Assembly (NCBI RefSeq): GCF_001305965.1
Contig: NZ_JXQC01000003.1
Location: forward strand, 3,124,861 to 3,188,860
Direction: 5' to 3'
Source of the DNA: Erythrobacter sp. SG61-1L
Lineage (GTDB): Bacteria; Pseudomonadota; Alphaproteobacteria; Sphingomonadales; Sphingomonadaceae
Length of the DNA stretch: 64,000 bases
Shown here: positions 9,068-20,708 of the stretch, piece by piece
Layout: every line of letters starts with the position of its first letter
Position numbering within the stretch: the stretch's first letter is position 1
Program-made: the position numbers and the translations under genes
Notes under the pieces: generated by a model
What the model was told of the DNA's origin: nothing
Seen by the model: only the letters and a program-made list of their open reading frames with translations
The model's database searches: none

Positions 9068-9967
9068 GTGCTGTCACTATTGGCCGCCACTGTCGGCGAA
9101 GCGGTGGGCAACGGACCGATTCATTGGGCCGATCTGGGCCTCAGGCCGGGGATCGAACTGGGGTTCTTCACCCTGCGATTCTATTCGCTGGCCTATATTC
9201 TCGGCATCGCCTTTGCCTGGTGGCACCTGTCCAAAATGGTGAAGGCGCCCGGCGCCCCCATGGCGCAGCGCCATGTGGAAGATCTGTTCTTCTACTGTAC
9301 ACTGGGCGTCATTCTGGGCGGGCGCCTTGGCTATGCCACTTTCTACACCGGCGGCGATACCGGCATTCCCAGCTTGTGGGCCCATCCCGGTCAGCTGATC
9401 AAGCTGTGGGAAGGCGGGATGAGCTTCCATGGCGGGGTGATCGGCGTGGTGCTGGCCGTGCTGTGGGTCTGCTGGCGGGGCAAGCTGCCCTTCCTGCGCG
9501 TGATGGATTACGTGGCAGTCAACGTGCCGGTAGGCATGATGCTGGGCCGCCTTGCCAATTTCATCAATGGCGAGCTGTGGGGCCGCCCCACCGACGTGCC
9601 ATGGGCCATCGTGTTTCCCGGCGGCGGCCCGCTGCCGCGCCATCCCTCGCAGCTTTACGAGGCGGCACTGGAAGGCGCCTTGCTGATCGTGGTGATGCTG
9701 CTGCTGTTCTGGAAAACCAATGCTCGCTTCCGCCCCGGCCTGATGGCGGGCGTGTTCACCGCAGGCATCGCGCTGGCCCGCTTCACCGTTGAATTCTTCC
9801 GCGAGCCGGATGCCCAGCTGGCGGAATTCGCGCGGCAAACCGGGCTTTCGATGGGCCAGTGGCTCACCGTGCCGCTGATCGTGCTGGGCCTTGCCGTGGC
9901 GGCACGCGCATTGCTGCGCCCGCCGCTGGCCACCGGGGCACCTGCGGGAGGCAAGCCAGCGGCATGA
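9068..9967 (+). CDS. lgt: prolipoprotein diacylglyceryl transferase
   Basis: Lgt moves diacylglycerol from phosphatidylglycerol to the lipobox cysteine, the first step of lipoprotein maturation in the inner membrane. The 299-aa protein starts at GTG 9068 with AAGAGG upstream. It has about seven membrane segments, the essential His in SFHGGVIGV (His121) and the family signature GRLANFINGELWG at ~160-172, in which Ala replaces the more usual Gly. The stop overlaps the midA start as ATGA. Several lipoproteins in this window would be substrates. Confidence 0.96.
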   Translation: MLSLLAATVGEAVGNGPIHWADLGLRPGIELGFFTLRFYSLAYILGIAFAWWHLSKMVKAPGAPMAQRHVEDLFFYCTLGVILGGRLGYATFYTGGDTGIPSLWAHPGQLIKLWEGGMSFHGGVIGVVLAVLWVCWRGKLPFLRVMDYVAVNVPVGMMLGRLANFINGELWGRPTDVPWAIVFPGGGPLPRHPSQLYEAALEGALLIVVMLLLFWKTNARFRPGLMAGVFTAGIALARFTVEFFREPDAQLAEFARQTGLSMGQWLTVPLIVLGLAVAARALLRPPLATGAPAGGKPAA

Positions 9968-11022
9968 GCGGCAGCGGAGAGGGCAGCCTCTCGGCCAGCT
10001 TCCGGCGCCTGATCGCGGCCACCGGCCCGATCAGCCTGGCGCATTACATGGCCGAGGCGAATGCCCGCTATTACGGCTCGCGCGATCCCTTCGGCACGGC
10101 GGGCGATTTCATCACCGCGCCGGAAATCAGCCAGATGTTCGGCGAGCTGGTGGGCCTGTGGCTGGCCGATATGTGGCACCGCGCGGGCCAGCCCCAGCCG
10201 GTGCATTATGTGGAGCTTGGCCCCGGCCGCGGCACGCTGGCGCGCGATGCGCTGCGGGCCATGGCGCGGGCAGGGCTGACTCCGCAGGTCCATCTGGTGG
10301 AAGGCTCCGCCGCCCTGCGCGAAATCCAGCGACAGGCAGTGCCGCAGGCCCAGTGGCACCATGATCTGTCCACCCTGCCCACCGATGGGCCGATCCTGCT
10401 GGCGGCGAACGAATTTCTCGATGCCCTGCCGGTACGGCAATTGGTGAAGGCGCCGAGCGGCTGGCGCGAACGGATGGTGGCGGTGGACGAGGAAGGGGCC
10501 TTCGTCTGCGTGGCAGGCAGCGCGCAGATGGACCCGGCCCTGCCGGAAGACAGGCGCGAGGCCGAGGAAGGCACTCTGATCGAAACCTGCCCTGCCGCAT
10601 CGGCGGTAGTGCAGGAAGTGGCCCGCAGGCTTGCCGCTCAGGGCGGGGCGGCCCTGTTCATCGATTACGGCCATGCCCATTTCCGCACCGGCTCCACGCT
10701 GCAGGCCGTGCGCGCGCACAGGAAGGTCGATCCCTTCGCCGATCCGGGCGAGGCAGACCTTACCGCCCATGTCGATTTCGCAACTTTGGCCCCACTGGCA
10801 CAGGCCCATGGCGCGCAATGGCTCGGCACGACCGGGCAGGGGCCATGGCTCACGGCGCTGGGGATCGAGGCGCGCGCCGCCGCGCTCACCCGCGCCGCGC
10901 CGCATCTGGCGGGCGAGATCGAGGCGGCCCGCCACCGCCTCGTTGCGGAAGAGGAAATGGGCGATTTGTTCAAGGTGATGGGCCTTGCCGCGCAGGGCTG
11001 GCCCCAAGGCGCGGGGTTCTGA
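9964..11022 (+). CDS. class I SAM-dependent methyltransferase, MidA/NDUFAF7 family
   Basis: A 352-aa methyltransferase starting at ATG 9964, overlapping the lgt stop. Mitochondrial NDUFAF7 methylates an arginine of a complex I subunit during assembly, and bacterial homologues are thought to act similarly. SAM-binding motif I is VELGPGRGTLARD; NEFLDALPVRQ and FIDYGH are typical of this family, as is the N-terminal YYGSRDPFGTAGDFITAPEISQMF. The product is cytosolic with no signal peptide. It is followed after 4 bp by a VOC gene in the same operon. Confidence 0.9.
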   Translation: MSGSGEGSLSASFRRLIAATGPISLAHYMAEANARYYGSRDPFGTAGDFITAPEISQMFGELVGLWLADMWHRAGQPQPVHYVELGPGRGTLARDALRAMARAGLTPQVHLVEGSAALREIQRQAVPQAQWHHDLSTLPTDGPILLAANEFLDALPVRQLVKAPSGWRERMVAVDEEGAFVCVAGSAQMDPALPEDRREAEEGTLIETCPAASAVVQEVARRLAAQGGAALFIDYGHAHFRTGSTLQAVRAHRKVDPFADPGEADLTAHVDFATLAPLAQAHGAQWLGTTGQGPWLTALGIEARAAALTRAAPHLAGEIEAARHRLVAEEEMGDLFKVMGLAAQGWPQGAGF

Positions 11023-11026
11023 AGCC

Positions 11027-11458
11027 ATGGGTGCGCGCGGCCTCGTCCACCATGTCGACCTGACGGTGAGCGATCTGGCCCGATCCCGCCCCTTCTACGA
11101 CGCGGTGCTCGGCTACATGGGCTATGCCCGCGCAGACGATCACGCAAATGGCACGGATTGGGACTGGCGCGGCGCTGCGGAAGCGGGGGCACCGTTCCAT
11201 TCCATCGGCATAGTGCTGGCCCGGGGCGAGAATGCCGGGCGCGGGCATGATCGCTTCTCGCCCGGCCTGCATCACATCGCATGGACCGCCGCCGATCCGG
11301 CCGATGTGGACCGGCTGCACGCCCTGCTGCTGGAAATCGGCGCCACGGTGCTCGATCCGCCGGCCTTCTACCCGCAATATGGCCCGGATTATTACGCACT
11401 GTTCTTCGCCGATCCGGACGGGCTGAAGCTGGAATTCGTTTGCGGGCGGACGGGGTAG
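11027..11458 (+). CDS. VOC (glyoxalase/dioxygenase-like) family protein
   Basis: A 143-aa protein with the beta-alpha-beta-beta-beta repeat expected of the vicinal oxygen chelate fold. HHVDLTVSDLARSRPFYDAVLG begins the first module (written here only in part) and HHIAWTAADPADVDRLHALL begins the second. The C-terminal ALFFADPDGLKLEFV supplies the usual metal-ligand Glu. The start ATG 11027 lies four bases after the midA stop, so the gene is the third of an lgt-midA-VOC operon. Substrate unknown: glyoxalase, bleomycin-resistance-like and dioxygenase functions all share this fold. Confidence 0.85.
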   Translation: MGARGLVHHVDLTVSDLARSRPFYDAVLGYMGYARADDHANGTDWDWRGAAEAGAPFHSIGIVLARGENAGRGHDRFSPGLHHIAWTAADPADVDRLHALLLEIGATVLDPPAFYPQYGPDYYALFFADPDGLKLEFVCGRTG

Positions 11459-11463
11459 TCTTG

Positions 11464-11486
11464 CGTCATTGCCCCTCGCAATGACG
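11464..11486. repeat. short palindrome of the CGTCATTGCGAG family
   Basis: CGTCATTGC, a short loop and GCAATGACG form a 9-bp perfect stem right after the VOC stop. It matches the outer arms of the long copies at 37923, 48480 and 55829, without their inner arms. Confidence 0.7.
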
Positions 11487-11579
11487 AAGCGGGTGAAGAC
11501 ACCCCCAATTTGACAATGTCCGTGACAGGTCGCGGCGTCTTTGCTTAACTGCCCCGCAGAAAACATCTCGGGGGAGATA

Positions 11580-12608
11580 ATGAGGATGCTGCAGCGTATC
11601 ATGCGGGGCATTGCCCTGCCCGCACTGGCTCTGGCCGCCATGGCCACCAGCCCGGCACAGGCCCAGGAAAAGGCGCGGATCGAGTGGAAGACGCTCCACA
11701 GCCGCGCGATGGAAGGCAATCTGGAAGGCAATTCGGCCGATCGCGGGGCCTATGTCGTCACCCCTCCGGGTTATGACGAACATCCCGACAAGCATTATCC
11801 GGTCGTCTATTTCCTGCACGGATACTGGGCCACGCCCCAGATGTATCAGGATCAGATGAAGTTCGACGAAGCGGTGGATGAAGCCGCTCGCGCCGGCAAT
11901 GAAGTGATCATGGTGATCCCCGATGGCCATTCCAAGCTGAAGGGCGGCTTCTATTCGAACTCGCCCACCGTGGGGAATTACGAAGCCTTCGTGGGCGAAG
12001 ATCTGGTGAAGTGGGTCGATGCCAATTACCGCAGCATTCCGAAGCGTGAGGCGCGCGGCCTTTCCGGCCATTCCATGGGCGGATACGGCACGATGCGGCT
12101 GGGGATGAAATATCCCGAAACCTTCTCCAGCCTCTACGCCATGAGCGCCTGCTGCCTCTCGCCCATGAAGATGGATGAAGCCGGGGCGAAGAAGATCGAG
12201 GCGATGACCGCAGAGGATATCGCCAAGGCCGATTTCGGCGGTCTGGCCCAGCTTTCCACGCTAGCCACCTGGTCGCCCGATCCGACCAAGGCACCCAAAT
12301 ATGTCGATACCGGCCTGAAGGCCGACGGCACGATGGACCCGCTGGTCAATGCGAAGCTGGCCGCCAATTCGATCCTCGCCATGGTCCCGCAATATCTGCC
12401 CTCGCTGCGGCAGATGGAGGCGATCAGCCTGGAAGTGGGCGACAAGGATTTCCTGCTGAACGACAATGTCGCCCTGAATGCCGAACTCACCCGCTATGGC
12501 GTGGCCCATGGGTGGGAGACTTATGACGGCGATCACGGCAACCGTATTGCCGAACGCATCCGCACGAAATTGCTGCCGTTCTTCGCGCAGCATCTTGACC
12601 GGAAGTAG
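11580..12608 (+). CDS. secreted alpha/beta-hydrolase (esterase D-like), first of three tandem paralogues
   Basis: A 342-aa exported hydrolase starting at ATG 11580 behind a GGGGGAG ribosome site. The signal peptide ends near AQAQ (residue 29). Fold landmarks are YPVVYFLHGYW (oxyanion strand), the nucleophile elbow GHSMGGYG with Ser165, GDKDFL carrying the likely acid, and DGDHGN carrying the likely His. This is the esterase D/antigen 85/S-formylglutathione hydrolase branch; the signal peptide argues against a cytosolic formaldehyde role. Carbohydrate acyl-esters or lipids are plausible substrates. Two paralogues follow directly. Confidence 0.88.
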   Translation: MRMLQRIMRGIALPALALAAMATSPAQAQEKARIEWKTLHSRAMEGNLEGNSADRGAYVVTPPGYDEHPDKHYPVVYFLHGYWATPQMYQDQMKFDEAVDEAARAGNEVIMVIPDGHSKLKGGFYSNSPTVGNYEAFVGEDLVKWVDANYRSIPKREARGLSGHSMGGYGTMRLGMKYPETFSSLYAMSACCLSPMKMDEAGAKKIEAMTAEDIAKADFGGLAQLSTLATWSPDPTKAPKYVDTGLKADGTMDPLVNAKLAANSILAMVPQYLPSLRQMEAISLEVGDKDFLLNDNVALNAELTRYGVAHGWETYDGDHGNRIAERIRTKLLPFFAQHLDRK

Positions 12609-12612
12609 GGCC

Positions 12613-13629
12613 ATGGTGAAGCCTCTTGTCGCCCTTCTGGCGGTCGCTCTGGCCGCTGTCGGCCCCGTTCAGCCCGCTTTCGCGCAGGAAAAGGCGCGGG
12701 TCGATCTGGTTAAGGTCCATAGCCCGGCCATCGCGGGCAATCTGGAAGGGAATACGGCGGACCGCACGGTCTATGTCGTTACCCCGCCGGGTTACGACCA
12801 GCACCCGGAAAAGCGCTATCCGGTGGTCTATTTCCTGCACGGCTATTTCGTGGAGCCGAAGGCCTATGCCGATCTGTTCGACCTTGGCGAAGCGCTGACC
12901 GGCGCGGCGGGTGCCGGGAACGAGGTGATCTTCGTGATGCCGGATGGCTTCTCCAAGCATCGCGGCTCCTTCTATTCCAACTCGCCCACGACCGGGAATT
13001 ACGAGGATTTCGTGGCGCATGACCTCGTCGAATGGGTGGACGGGCATTACCGCACGCTCGCCCGGCGGGAGAGCCGGGGCCTCGCCGGTCATTCCATGGG
13101 CGGCTATGGCGCGATGCGTGTGGGCATGAACCACCCGGATGTGTTCTCCAGCCTCTATGTGATGAGCGCGGGAGGCGGCTCGGTTAAGGTCGTGACCAGG
13201 GAAATGGCCGAACGCGCGCAGGCTGATGATGGCACGGTGGACCTGTCCGCCCCTATCGGCGGTGCGCAGGGCGATTTGGCCCAGCTTGCCGCATGGTCGC
13301 CCGATCCGAAACGCCCGCCCAATTTCGTCAATGCGGGGCTGTTGCCCGATGGCACAATCGACCCGGTCGTGCAGGCGCGCATGGCGGCCAATTCGCTGAT
13401 GGGCATGCTGCCGCAGCACATTCGCGAGTTGAAGCAATATGAAGCGATCATGCTCGACGTGGGTGACAAGGACGGGCTGGCTCCGGACAGCAAGGCCATG
13501 TCGGCGGAACTGACCCGCTTTGGCGTCGTTCACACGCTGGAGGTCTATGATGGCGGCCATGGGGACAAGGTGAAGGAACGGCTGCGCGCCAATGTCCTGC
13601 CCTTCTTCGCCGCGCATCTCGACCGCTAG
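12613..13629 (+). CDS. secreted alpha/beta-hydrolase (esterase D-like), second tandem paralogue
   Basis: A 338-aa protein starting at ATG 12613, four bases after the first paralogue ends. It keeps the signal peptide (…PAFAQEKARV), YPVVYFLHGYF, GHSMGGYGAMR with the serine nucleophile, GDKDGLAPD and DGGHGDKVKE with the likely His. Its N-terminal mature part matches the first copy closely (HSPAIAGNLEGNTADR against HSRAMEGNLEGNSADR). The central lid differs: the CC pair seen in copies one and three is replaced by AGGGS. That points to a divergent substrate pocket. Confidence 0.88.
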   Translation: MVKPLVALLAVALAAVGPVQPAFAQEKARVDLVKVHSPAIAGNLEGNTADRTVYVVTPPGYDQHPEKRYPVVYFLHGYFVEPKAYADLFDLGEALTGAAGAGNEVIFVMPDGFSKHRGSFYSNSPTTGNYEDFVAHDLVEWVDGHYRTLARRESRGLAGHSMGGYGAMRVGMNHPDVFSSLYVMSAGGGSVKVVTREMAERAQADDGTVDLSAPIGGAQGDLAQLAAWSPDPKRPPNFVNAGLLPDGTIDPVVQARMAANSLMGMLPQHIRELKQYEAIMLDVGDKDGLAPDSKAMSAELTRFGVVHTLEVYDGGHGDKVKERLRANVLPFFAAHLDR

Positions 13630-13659
13630 AGATTCAGGAAAAGGGGAAGGATTGCTGCA

Positions 13660-14697
13660 ATGCTGAAGAAACTCGCCGTGCTGGCGGCCGCTTGTGCCGC
13701 CATGCTCGCCGCGCCTGCCATGGCGCAGAACATCACCGCGCCGGCCGCGCCTGTGCCCGAAGGTATCAAGGTGGATACGATCAAGGTCCACAGCCCCGCG
13801 CTGGAAGGCAATCTGGAAGGCAATTCCACTGATCGCGAGGCGCTGGTGGTGCTCCCGCCGAGCTATGGCAAGGACAAGAAGAAGCGTTACCGCGTGGTCT
13901 ATTACCTCCACGGTTTCGCAATTGACGGGCGCAATTTCTACAACTTCATGAAGGTGCCTGATGCGGTGAACAACTCGGCCAAGCGTGGCGAGGAATTCAT
14001 CGTGGTGGTGCCCGATACGCTGACCAAGCTGGGTGGCAGCATGTATTCCACCTCGGTGACGACCGGCGATTTCCGGGCCTTCGTGGCCAAGGATCTGGTC
14101 GCCTATGTCGATAGCCATTACCGCACTATCGCCAAGCGCGAAGGGCGAGGCTTGGCCGGCCATTCCATGGGCGGTTACGGCACCTGGGTGATCGGCATGA
14201 CCTATCCGGAAACCTTCGCCGCGATCTATGCGCAGAACGCCTGCTGCATCAGCCCGCGCACCGAAACGGAAGAAAGTGCGAAGAAGATGGCCAGCGTTTC
14301 CATCGAAGACGGCGTGAAGGCCGACTTCGGAATGCGCGCGGGCCTTTCCTCCATGGTCGCATGGTCACCCAACCCGCAGAACCCGCCCTATTTCGCGGAT
14401 TTCCCCTATAAGGACGGCAAGGTGGACCAGCTGGTGATCGCCAAATGGGCGGCCAATTCACCCTATGCCATGGTGGCCTCGCATGTCCCGGCCCTGCGCA
14501 GCTTCCGCGCCATCGGATCGGACGCGGGCGACAAGGACGGGCTGCTGCATGACGATACGATGATCCACGAAGAACTCGACCGCTTCGGCATCGTGAACCA
14601 GTGGGCCGTCTATGACGGCGATCACGTCAACCGCATCGGCCAGCGTTTCGACGAAGTGGTGCTGCCCTTCATGGCAAAGCATCTCGATCGGAAGTAA
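13660..14697 (+). CDS. secreted alpha/beta-hydrolase (esterase D-like), third tandem paralogue
   Basis: A 345-aa protein with signal peptide ending near AMAQ, starting at ATG 13660 after a purine-rich AGGGGAAGG. Conserved elements are YRVVYYLHGF, GHSMGGYGTW (nucleophile), GDKDGLLHDD and DGDHVNRI. It is the most divergent copy: KKKRY replaces the first strand context, and it has a longer linker after the signal peptide. The ACCIS pair mirrors ACCLS in copy one. The 30-bp gap from copy two and the common strand indicate one operon. Confidence 0.88.
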   Translation: MLKKLAVLAAACAAMLAAPAMAQNITAPAAPVPEGIKVDTIKVHSPALEGNLEGNSTDREALVVLPPSYGKDKKKRYRVVYYLHGFAIDGRNFYNFMKVPDAVNNSAKRGEEFIVVVPDTLTKLGGSMYSTSVTTGDFRAFVAKDLVAYVDSHYRTIAKREGRGLAGHSMGGYGTWVIGMTYPETFAAIYAQNACCISPRTETEESAKKMASVSIEDGVKADFGMRAGLSSMVAWSPNPQNPPYFADFPYKDGKVDQLVIAKWAANSPYAMVASHVPALRSFRAIGSDAGDKDGLLHDDTMIHEELDRFGIVNQWAVYDGDHVNRIGQRFDEVVLPFMAKHLDRK

Positions 14698-14750
14698 GCG
14701 TTAGAGGCGCGGGGTCCAAAGGCCTCGCGCCTCGCATCTTGGAGGGAGCG

Positions 14751-15593
14751 ATGGCATTTCAGCCCCTTGGAATGCGTTTCGAAGTCGCCTCTTACCTTGC
14801 TCCGCCAGAGGCGACGGCCGCCATCAAGGCTCGCCTGAAGGACTGGTTCGATGTCACGCGCGGGCCTCGGGGATGGATCGTAGGCCCGGTCATCTGCCTG
14901 TGGCTCAGTGCCTTCGACCGCCACGGCCCAATGCTGTTCGGCATGATGTCCAACCGGGACGGTGTAACCCGGATAAGGGGGCGCGCAGGCTCGAACCTCA
15001 ACGGGATGGTGTTCGCAGTATTTCTGGCTGTGATTCTTCCCATCGTTGCCATCGGCCTCGTCTTGCATCGTCAGGCTTCGGCTGCGCTGCTGTTCGTTCT
15101 TGGATTCTCCGTTCTGTTTTGCGGCCTGGTGTTGTGGTCAGGGCATGCCTTCCGGCGGGACGCTGCGCCTCTGGTCGATTTTCTGGATAAGACCCTTTCA
15201 AAGGGGCCTCCGCTACAGCGCCGGGAAGCGCCTGTTTCCGAATATGCCGGGCCCTATCTTCCGATGACCTTGCAGGTCGACGGAGAGAAACTGAAAGGTC
15301 GCGCCACGCCTGAAGTCATCCGCGAGGCAATCGACGGGATCGCGGCGGCCGGGACAGGTTTCGCGATCCTCGATCATGCGGATGGCAGCTTCATTCAGGC
15401 CGCGCTGGAATATCCGGGCTTCGTGATCGAACGCGGCCCCGGTTCGGGTGAGTATGTTGCCGCCCGGCGTCTGTCGGCGCCATCGGAAGAAGAGTGGACA
15501 TCCCCTCGCCACTTTTCCGGCGCGGAAGTGCAGGCGGCCTTCATTGCATTTCTTGCCGGCAATTCGGAACCTAAGGGGATGCTGTGGGGATAG
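14751..15593 (+). CDS. membrane protein of unknown function
   Basis: A 280-aa protein whose ATG 14751 lies behind an excellent GGAGGGAG (14741-14748); an in-frame TTG at 14739 is less likely. Two strong hydrophobic segments (around residues 85-130, NGMVFAVFLAVILPIVAIGL and ALLFVLGFSVLFCGLVLW) are flanked by a soluble N-terminal region and a C-terminal domain of about 120 residues. I recognise no named domain. It is 53 bp after the esterase array and could be its last gene. The nucleotidase gene is convergent, with only 3 bp between the stops. Confidence 0.7.
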   Translation: MAFQPLGMRFEVASYLAPPEATAAIKARLKDWFDVTRGPRGWIVGPVICLWLSAFDRHGPMLFGMMSNRDGVTRIRGRAGSNLNGMVFAVFLAVILPIVAIGLVLHRQASAALLFVLGFSVLFCGLVLWSGHAFRRDAAPLVDFLDKTLSKGPPLQRREAPVSEYAGPYLPMTLQVDGEKLKGRATPEVIREAIDGIAAAGTGFAILDHADGSFIQAALEYPGFVIERGPGSGEYVAARRLSAPSEEEWTSPRHFSGAEVQAAFIAFLAGNSEPKGMLWG

Positions 15594-15596
15594 TGC

Positions 15597-17393
15597 CTAC
15601 TGGATTACGGCCTTCTGCGCCGCGTCCACTTCGCGCTGTTCCTGCGGTACCGCGCGTTTGGGCGGCCCTTTCACCCAGATTTCCAGCGCGTCGATGTCGC
15701 TCATGCCGATAATTGCATCGCGCTGGGCGGCCAGAAGGGTGAAGCTGTCTCCGCCGCCCGCCAGGAAGCTGTTGGTGGTCACACGGTAGCTGGCGCTCAT
15801 GTCGAGCGGCTTTCCGTCCAGTTCGATCCTCACCACCCGGTCGCCTATGGGGCGGCTCTTGTCGTACCAATAGGTGAAACCGGTCGAGGGGGAGAGGTGC
15901 TGCTCGGGCGCGTTATCGTCGAAACCCTGTTCGAGCACGGCCTTGATTTCCGCGCCGGTCATGGTCTGCGTCACCAGCGTATTGGCAAAAGGCTGCGTCT
16001 TGTAGAGATCGCCGAAAGTCAGCGATCCGTCCGGCGCGGGGTTGAGCGTGGCGCGCACGCCGAAGGGGTTCATGAAGGCGATCTGGGCGCCCGCCTTGCG
16101 CGTGGCGGCCAGTTGCGCATCGGCAATCAGATTACCCGCCGTGCCGCCATCCGGTCCCTCGCCCTTCAGGGCCGCCCCGTCGAGCGCGCCCACCGGCCGC
16201 AGCGAGAATTGCGCCGCCCGGTCCGTATAGAGCTTCACATAAGCGGCGATGTCCGGGCGCGGCTGGAACTGTGCGAACAAGGGCGAGTTGGCAATTTCGC
16301 CGCGCGAGGAGACATAGGGCCGCGATTGCACGATGACGTTGCGGGCGCGCTTGGTCATTACCCTGTCTGCCGCTGGATCGATCTGCAGCGTGATATCCGT
16401 CACCAACTCGCCATAGACGCCCGCGCTGGTCAGCAGGAACGGGCGCGACGGGTCGATCGTGCCGTAATCGCAGACATAGGACGAATGGGTGTGGCCGGAA
16501 ACGACCACGTCCACACGCGGATCGAGCCGGGACAGGATGGGCAGGATTTCGCCTGAGAGCGCCTCGCATCCATTGGGATTCGGCGGGCCTTCAGTGCGCC
16601 CGCCCTGATGGATCAGCACCACGATGGCGTCCGCGCCTTCGCTCTTCAGTTCAGGGATCGCGGCATTGATGGCCTTGGCCTCATCGCCGAAAGTTAGCCC
16701 GGCCACACCGTCGGGCGAGACGAGACTGGGCGTATCCTTCAGCGTCAGCCCGATAAAGCCCACACTGACCTTGGCCTTGCCGTTGCCGAAGCTCTTGATC
16801 CCGGTGGCGGGGAACAGGGTCTCGCCATCCTTCGTGAAAGTGCTGGCCGACAGGAAGCGGAAGGATGCGCCCGCGAATTGTTCGACCTGGCAAGGCTCGC
16901 GCGAGGTGAATTTCGCGCATCCGCCTGCCTGCTTGCGCAGCAATTCCTGCTCGCCACTGTCGAATTCGTGATTGCCCACCGCGTTGAAGTCCAGCCCGAT
17001 GCGGTTCATCACGCCGATGGCCGGTTCGTCGAGAAACAGCGAGGAGGCCAGTTGCGAGGCGCTGATCAGGTCGCCCGCCGAAACCACGGCATTGTTGGGA
17101 TATTCCGCCCGGATCGAATCCACGGCCGAAGCCAGCCACGCGGCACCGCCCGCGGGAACCAGCGTGACGCCGCCCTTGCCGTCGTCCACCTGAACCGACT
17201 GGTTCGGCGGTTCCAGCGCACCATGGAAATCATTGATCGCCACGATCCCCACCGTGACTGTTCCGCTCGGCGCAGCCTCGGGCGCCTTCTGACGCAGGGT
17301 GAAGGTGCCGTGATCGTAATTGGCCGCACAGCCCGAAAGTGCGAGGGCGAGAACTGCCGGAGCGACGATGGCGCGAAGAGTGGAACGCTTCAT
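15597..17393 (-). CDS. bifunctional metallophosphatase/5'-nucleotidase lipoprotein (UshA-like)
   Basis: A 598-aa exported enzyme that should hydrolyse nucleotides or sugar nucleotides in the periplasm. Start ATG 17393; the signal peptide has a lipobox-like LALSGC, so it is probably membrane-anchored. Metallophosphatase motifs: INDFHG, GDLISAS, AVGNHEFD, VLIHQGG and SGHTHSSY. The C-terminal 5'-nucleotidase domain includes NLIADAQLAAT, FMNPFGVRA and SYRVTTNSFLAGGGDSF. An insertion with several Cys (QAGGCAKFTSREPCQVE) may form a disulfide loop. It lies downstream of gyrB on the same strand. Confidence 0.9.
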   Translation of the reverse strand: MKRSTLRAIVAPAVLALALSGCAANYDHGTFTLRQKAPEAAPSGTVTVGIVAINDFHGALEPPNQSVQVDDGKGGVTLVPAGGAAWLASAVDSIRAEYPNNAVVSAGDLISASQLASSLFLDEPAIGVMNRIGLDFNAVGNHEFDSGEQELLRKQAGGCAKFTSREPCQVEQFAGASFRFLSASTFTKDGETLFPATGIKSFGNGKAKVSVGFIGLTLKDTPSLVSPDGVAGLTFGDEAKAINAAIPELKSEGADAIVVLIHQGGRTEGPPNPNGCEALSGEILPILSRLDPRVDVVVSGHTHSSYVCDYGTIDPSRPFLLTSAGVYGELVTDITLQIDPAADRVMTKRARNVIVQSRPYVSSRGEIANSPLFAQFQPRPDIAAYVKLYTDRAAQFSLRPVGALDGAALKGEGPDGGTAGNLIADAQLAATRKAGAQIAFMNPFGVRATLNPAPDGSLTFGDLYKTQPFANTLVTQTMTGAEIKAVLEQGFDDNAPEQHLSPSTGFTYWYDKSRPIGDRVVRIELDGKPLDMSASYRVTTNSFLAGGGDSFTLLAAQRDAIIGMSDIDALEIWVKGPPKRAVPQEQREVDAAQKAVIQ

Positions 17394-17481
17394 GCGCGAA
17401 TCCTGATCGGAGAGCATGACAGGATCATGGCGCGGCCTGCCACGATGGCCAAGCCGCGCAGTAATTCTCCGGTCTGCCGGG

Positions 17482-20166
<2,685 letters not shown>

Positions 20167-20171
20167 TCAGA

Positions 20172-20459
20172 TCATTCGGCAGCGGGCAGGCGGGCTTCCA
20201 GCTCGTTCAGCGCCTTGGCCTTGCCGTCCACCATGCAATCCTCAACGGCCTGCTTGCCATAGAAGCGGAACATGGCGGGCACCTTGCAGGCGCGGGAAAC
20301 GGCGGAATCGATGCGATCCTTGGCGGTGTCGAGCGCGGCGGGATCGGTGAAGTCGATGTCGGCCATGCGCACGCGGATGGTCACTTCGCCGGCAAGGGCG
20401 GGGGTTGCAGCACCGGCAACGGTGGCAGCAGCGAGAAGGGGGAGGACGAACTTACGCAT
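20172..20459 (-). CDS. UrcA family secreted protein (copy 1)
   Basis: A 95-aa exported protein starting at ATG 20459 with AAGGA upstream. Its signal peptide ends near ALAGE. The mature part has the UrcA pattern: VTIRVRMADIDFTDPAALDTAKDR in part, then a helical stretch with two cysteines (SRACKVPA and EDCMVDG) that probably form one disulfide. The family is common in sphingomonads and caulobacters and its function is unknown. It is one of four short minus-strand units sharing the same upstream block (here 20572-20604). Its own hairpin at 20094-20127 suggests a single-gene transcript. Confidence 0.88.
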   Translation of the reverse strand: MRKFVLPLLAAATVAGAATPALAGEVTIRVRMADIDFTDPAALDTAKDRIDSAVSRACKVPAMFRFYGKQAVEDCMVDGKAKALNELEARLPAAE

Positions 20460-20571
20460 TGCACATTCCTTTTCGAAGTTTTGCGACCTTATCGTTGGGC
20501 CCTCTCGGTGGATCGGTGCCTGAAGCGGTCTGTCGTTGTCGAAGATCATGCTGCAGTGCAGCAGGAATTTG

Positions 20572-20604
20572 TGCAAATGCAAAAAACTCGCGGGTTGTTG
20601 CGTC
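20572..20604 (-). promoter_or_regulatory. shared two-part upstream block, copy 1 (UrcA 1)
   Basis: On the plus strand, TGCAAATGCAAAA (20572-20584) is followed after 11 bases by TGTTGCGTC (20596-20604). The same two parts, with the first elements exactly 24 bases apart start to start, occur before three neighbouring minus-strand genes. The block lies about 113 bases upstream of the UrcA ATG. Repeated GCAA/TTGC half-sites suggest a regulator site or a promoter; which one is not known. Confidence 0.65.
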
Positions 20605-20653
20605 TTGGGCAACGCCGCCGGGTGAGCCCGAATGTGGACCGCGCAAACGAAAA

Positions 20654-20675
20654 CGGCCGCCCCGAAGGGCGGCCG
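20654..20675 (-). terminator. intrinsic terminator of the 27-aa microprotein gene
   Basis: On the minus strand a 9-bp GC stem (CGGCCGCCC/GGGCGGCCG) closes on a TTCG tetraloop and is followed by TTTTCGTTT. It lies 33 bases after the microprotein stop codon and before the UrcA copy 1 block, so it separates the two transcripts. Confidence 0.8.
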
Positions 20676-20708
20676 CCTGTCATCCCGCGGGATGCATTCA
20701 ATCGGCGC

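Noticed and set aside
11580-14697. Tandem esterases as S-formylglutathione hydrolases of formaldehyde detoxification
   Set aside because: All three have Sec signal peptides, and no formaldehyde dehydrogenase gene is nearby. The cytosolic role does not fit.
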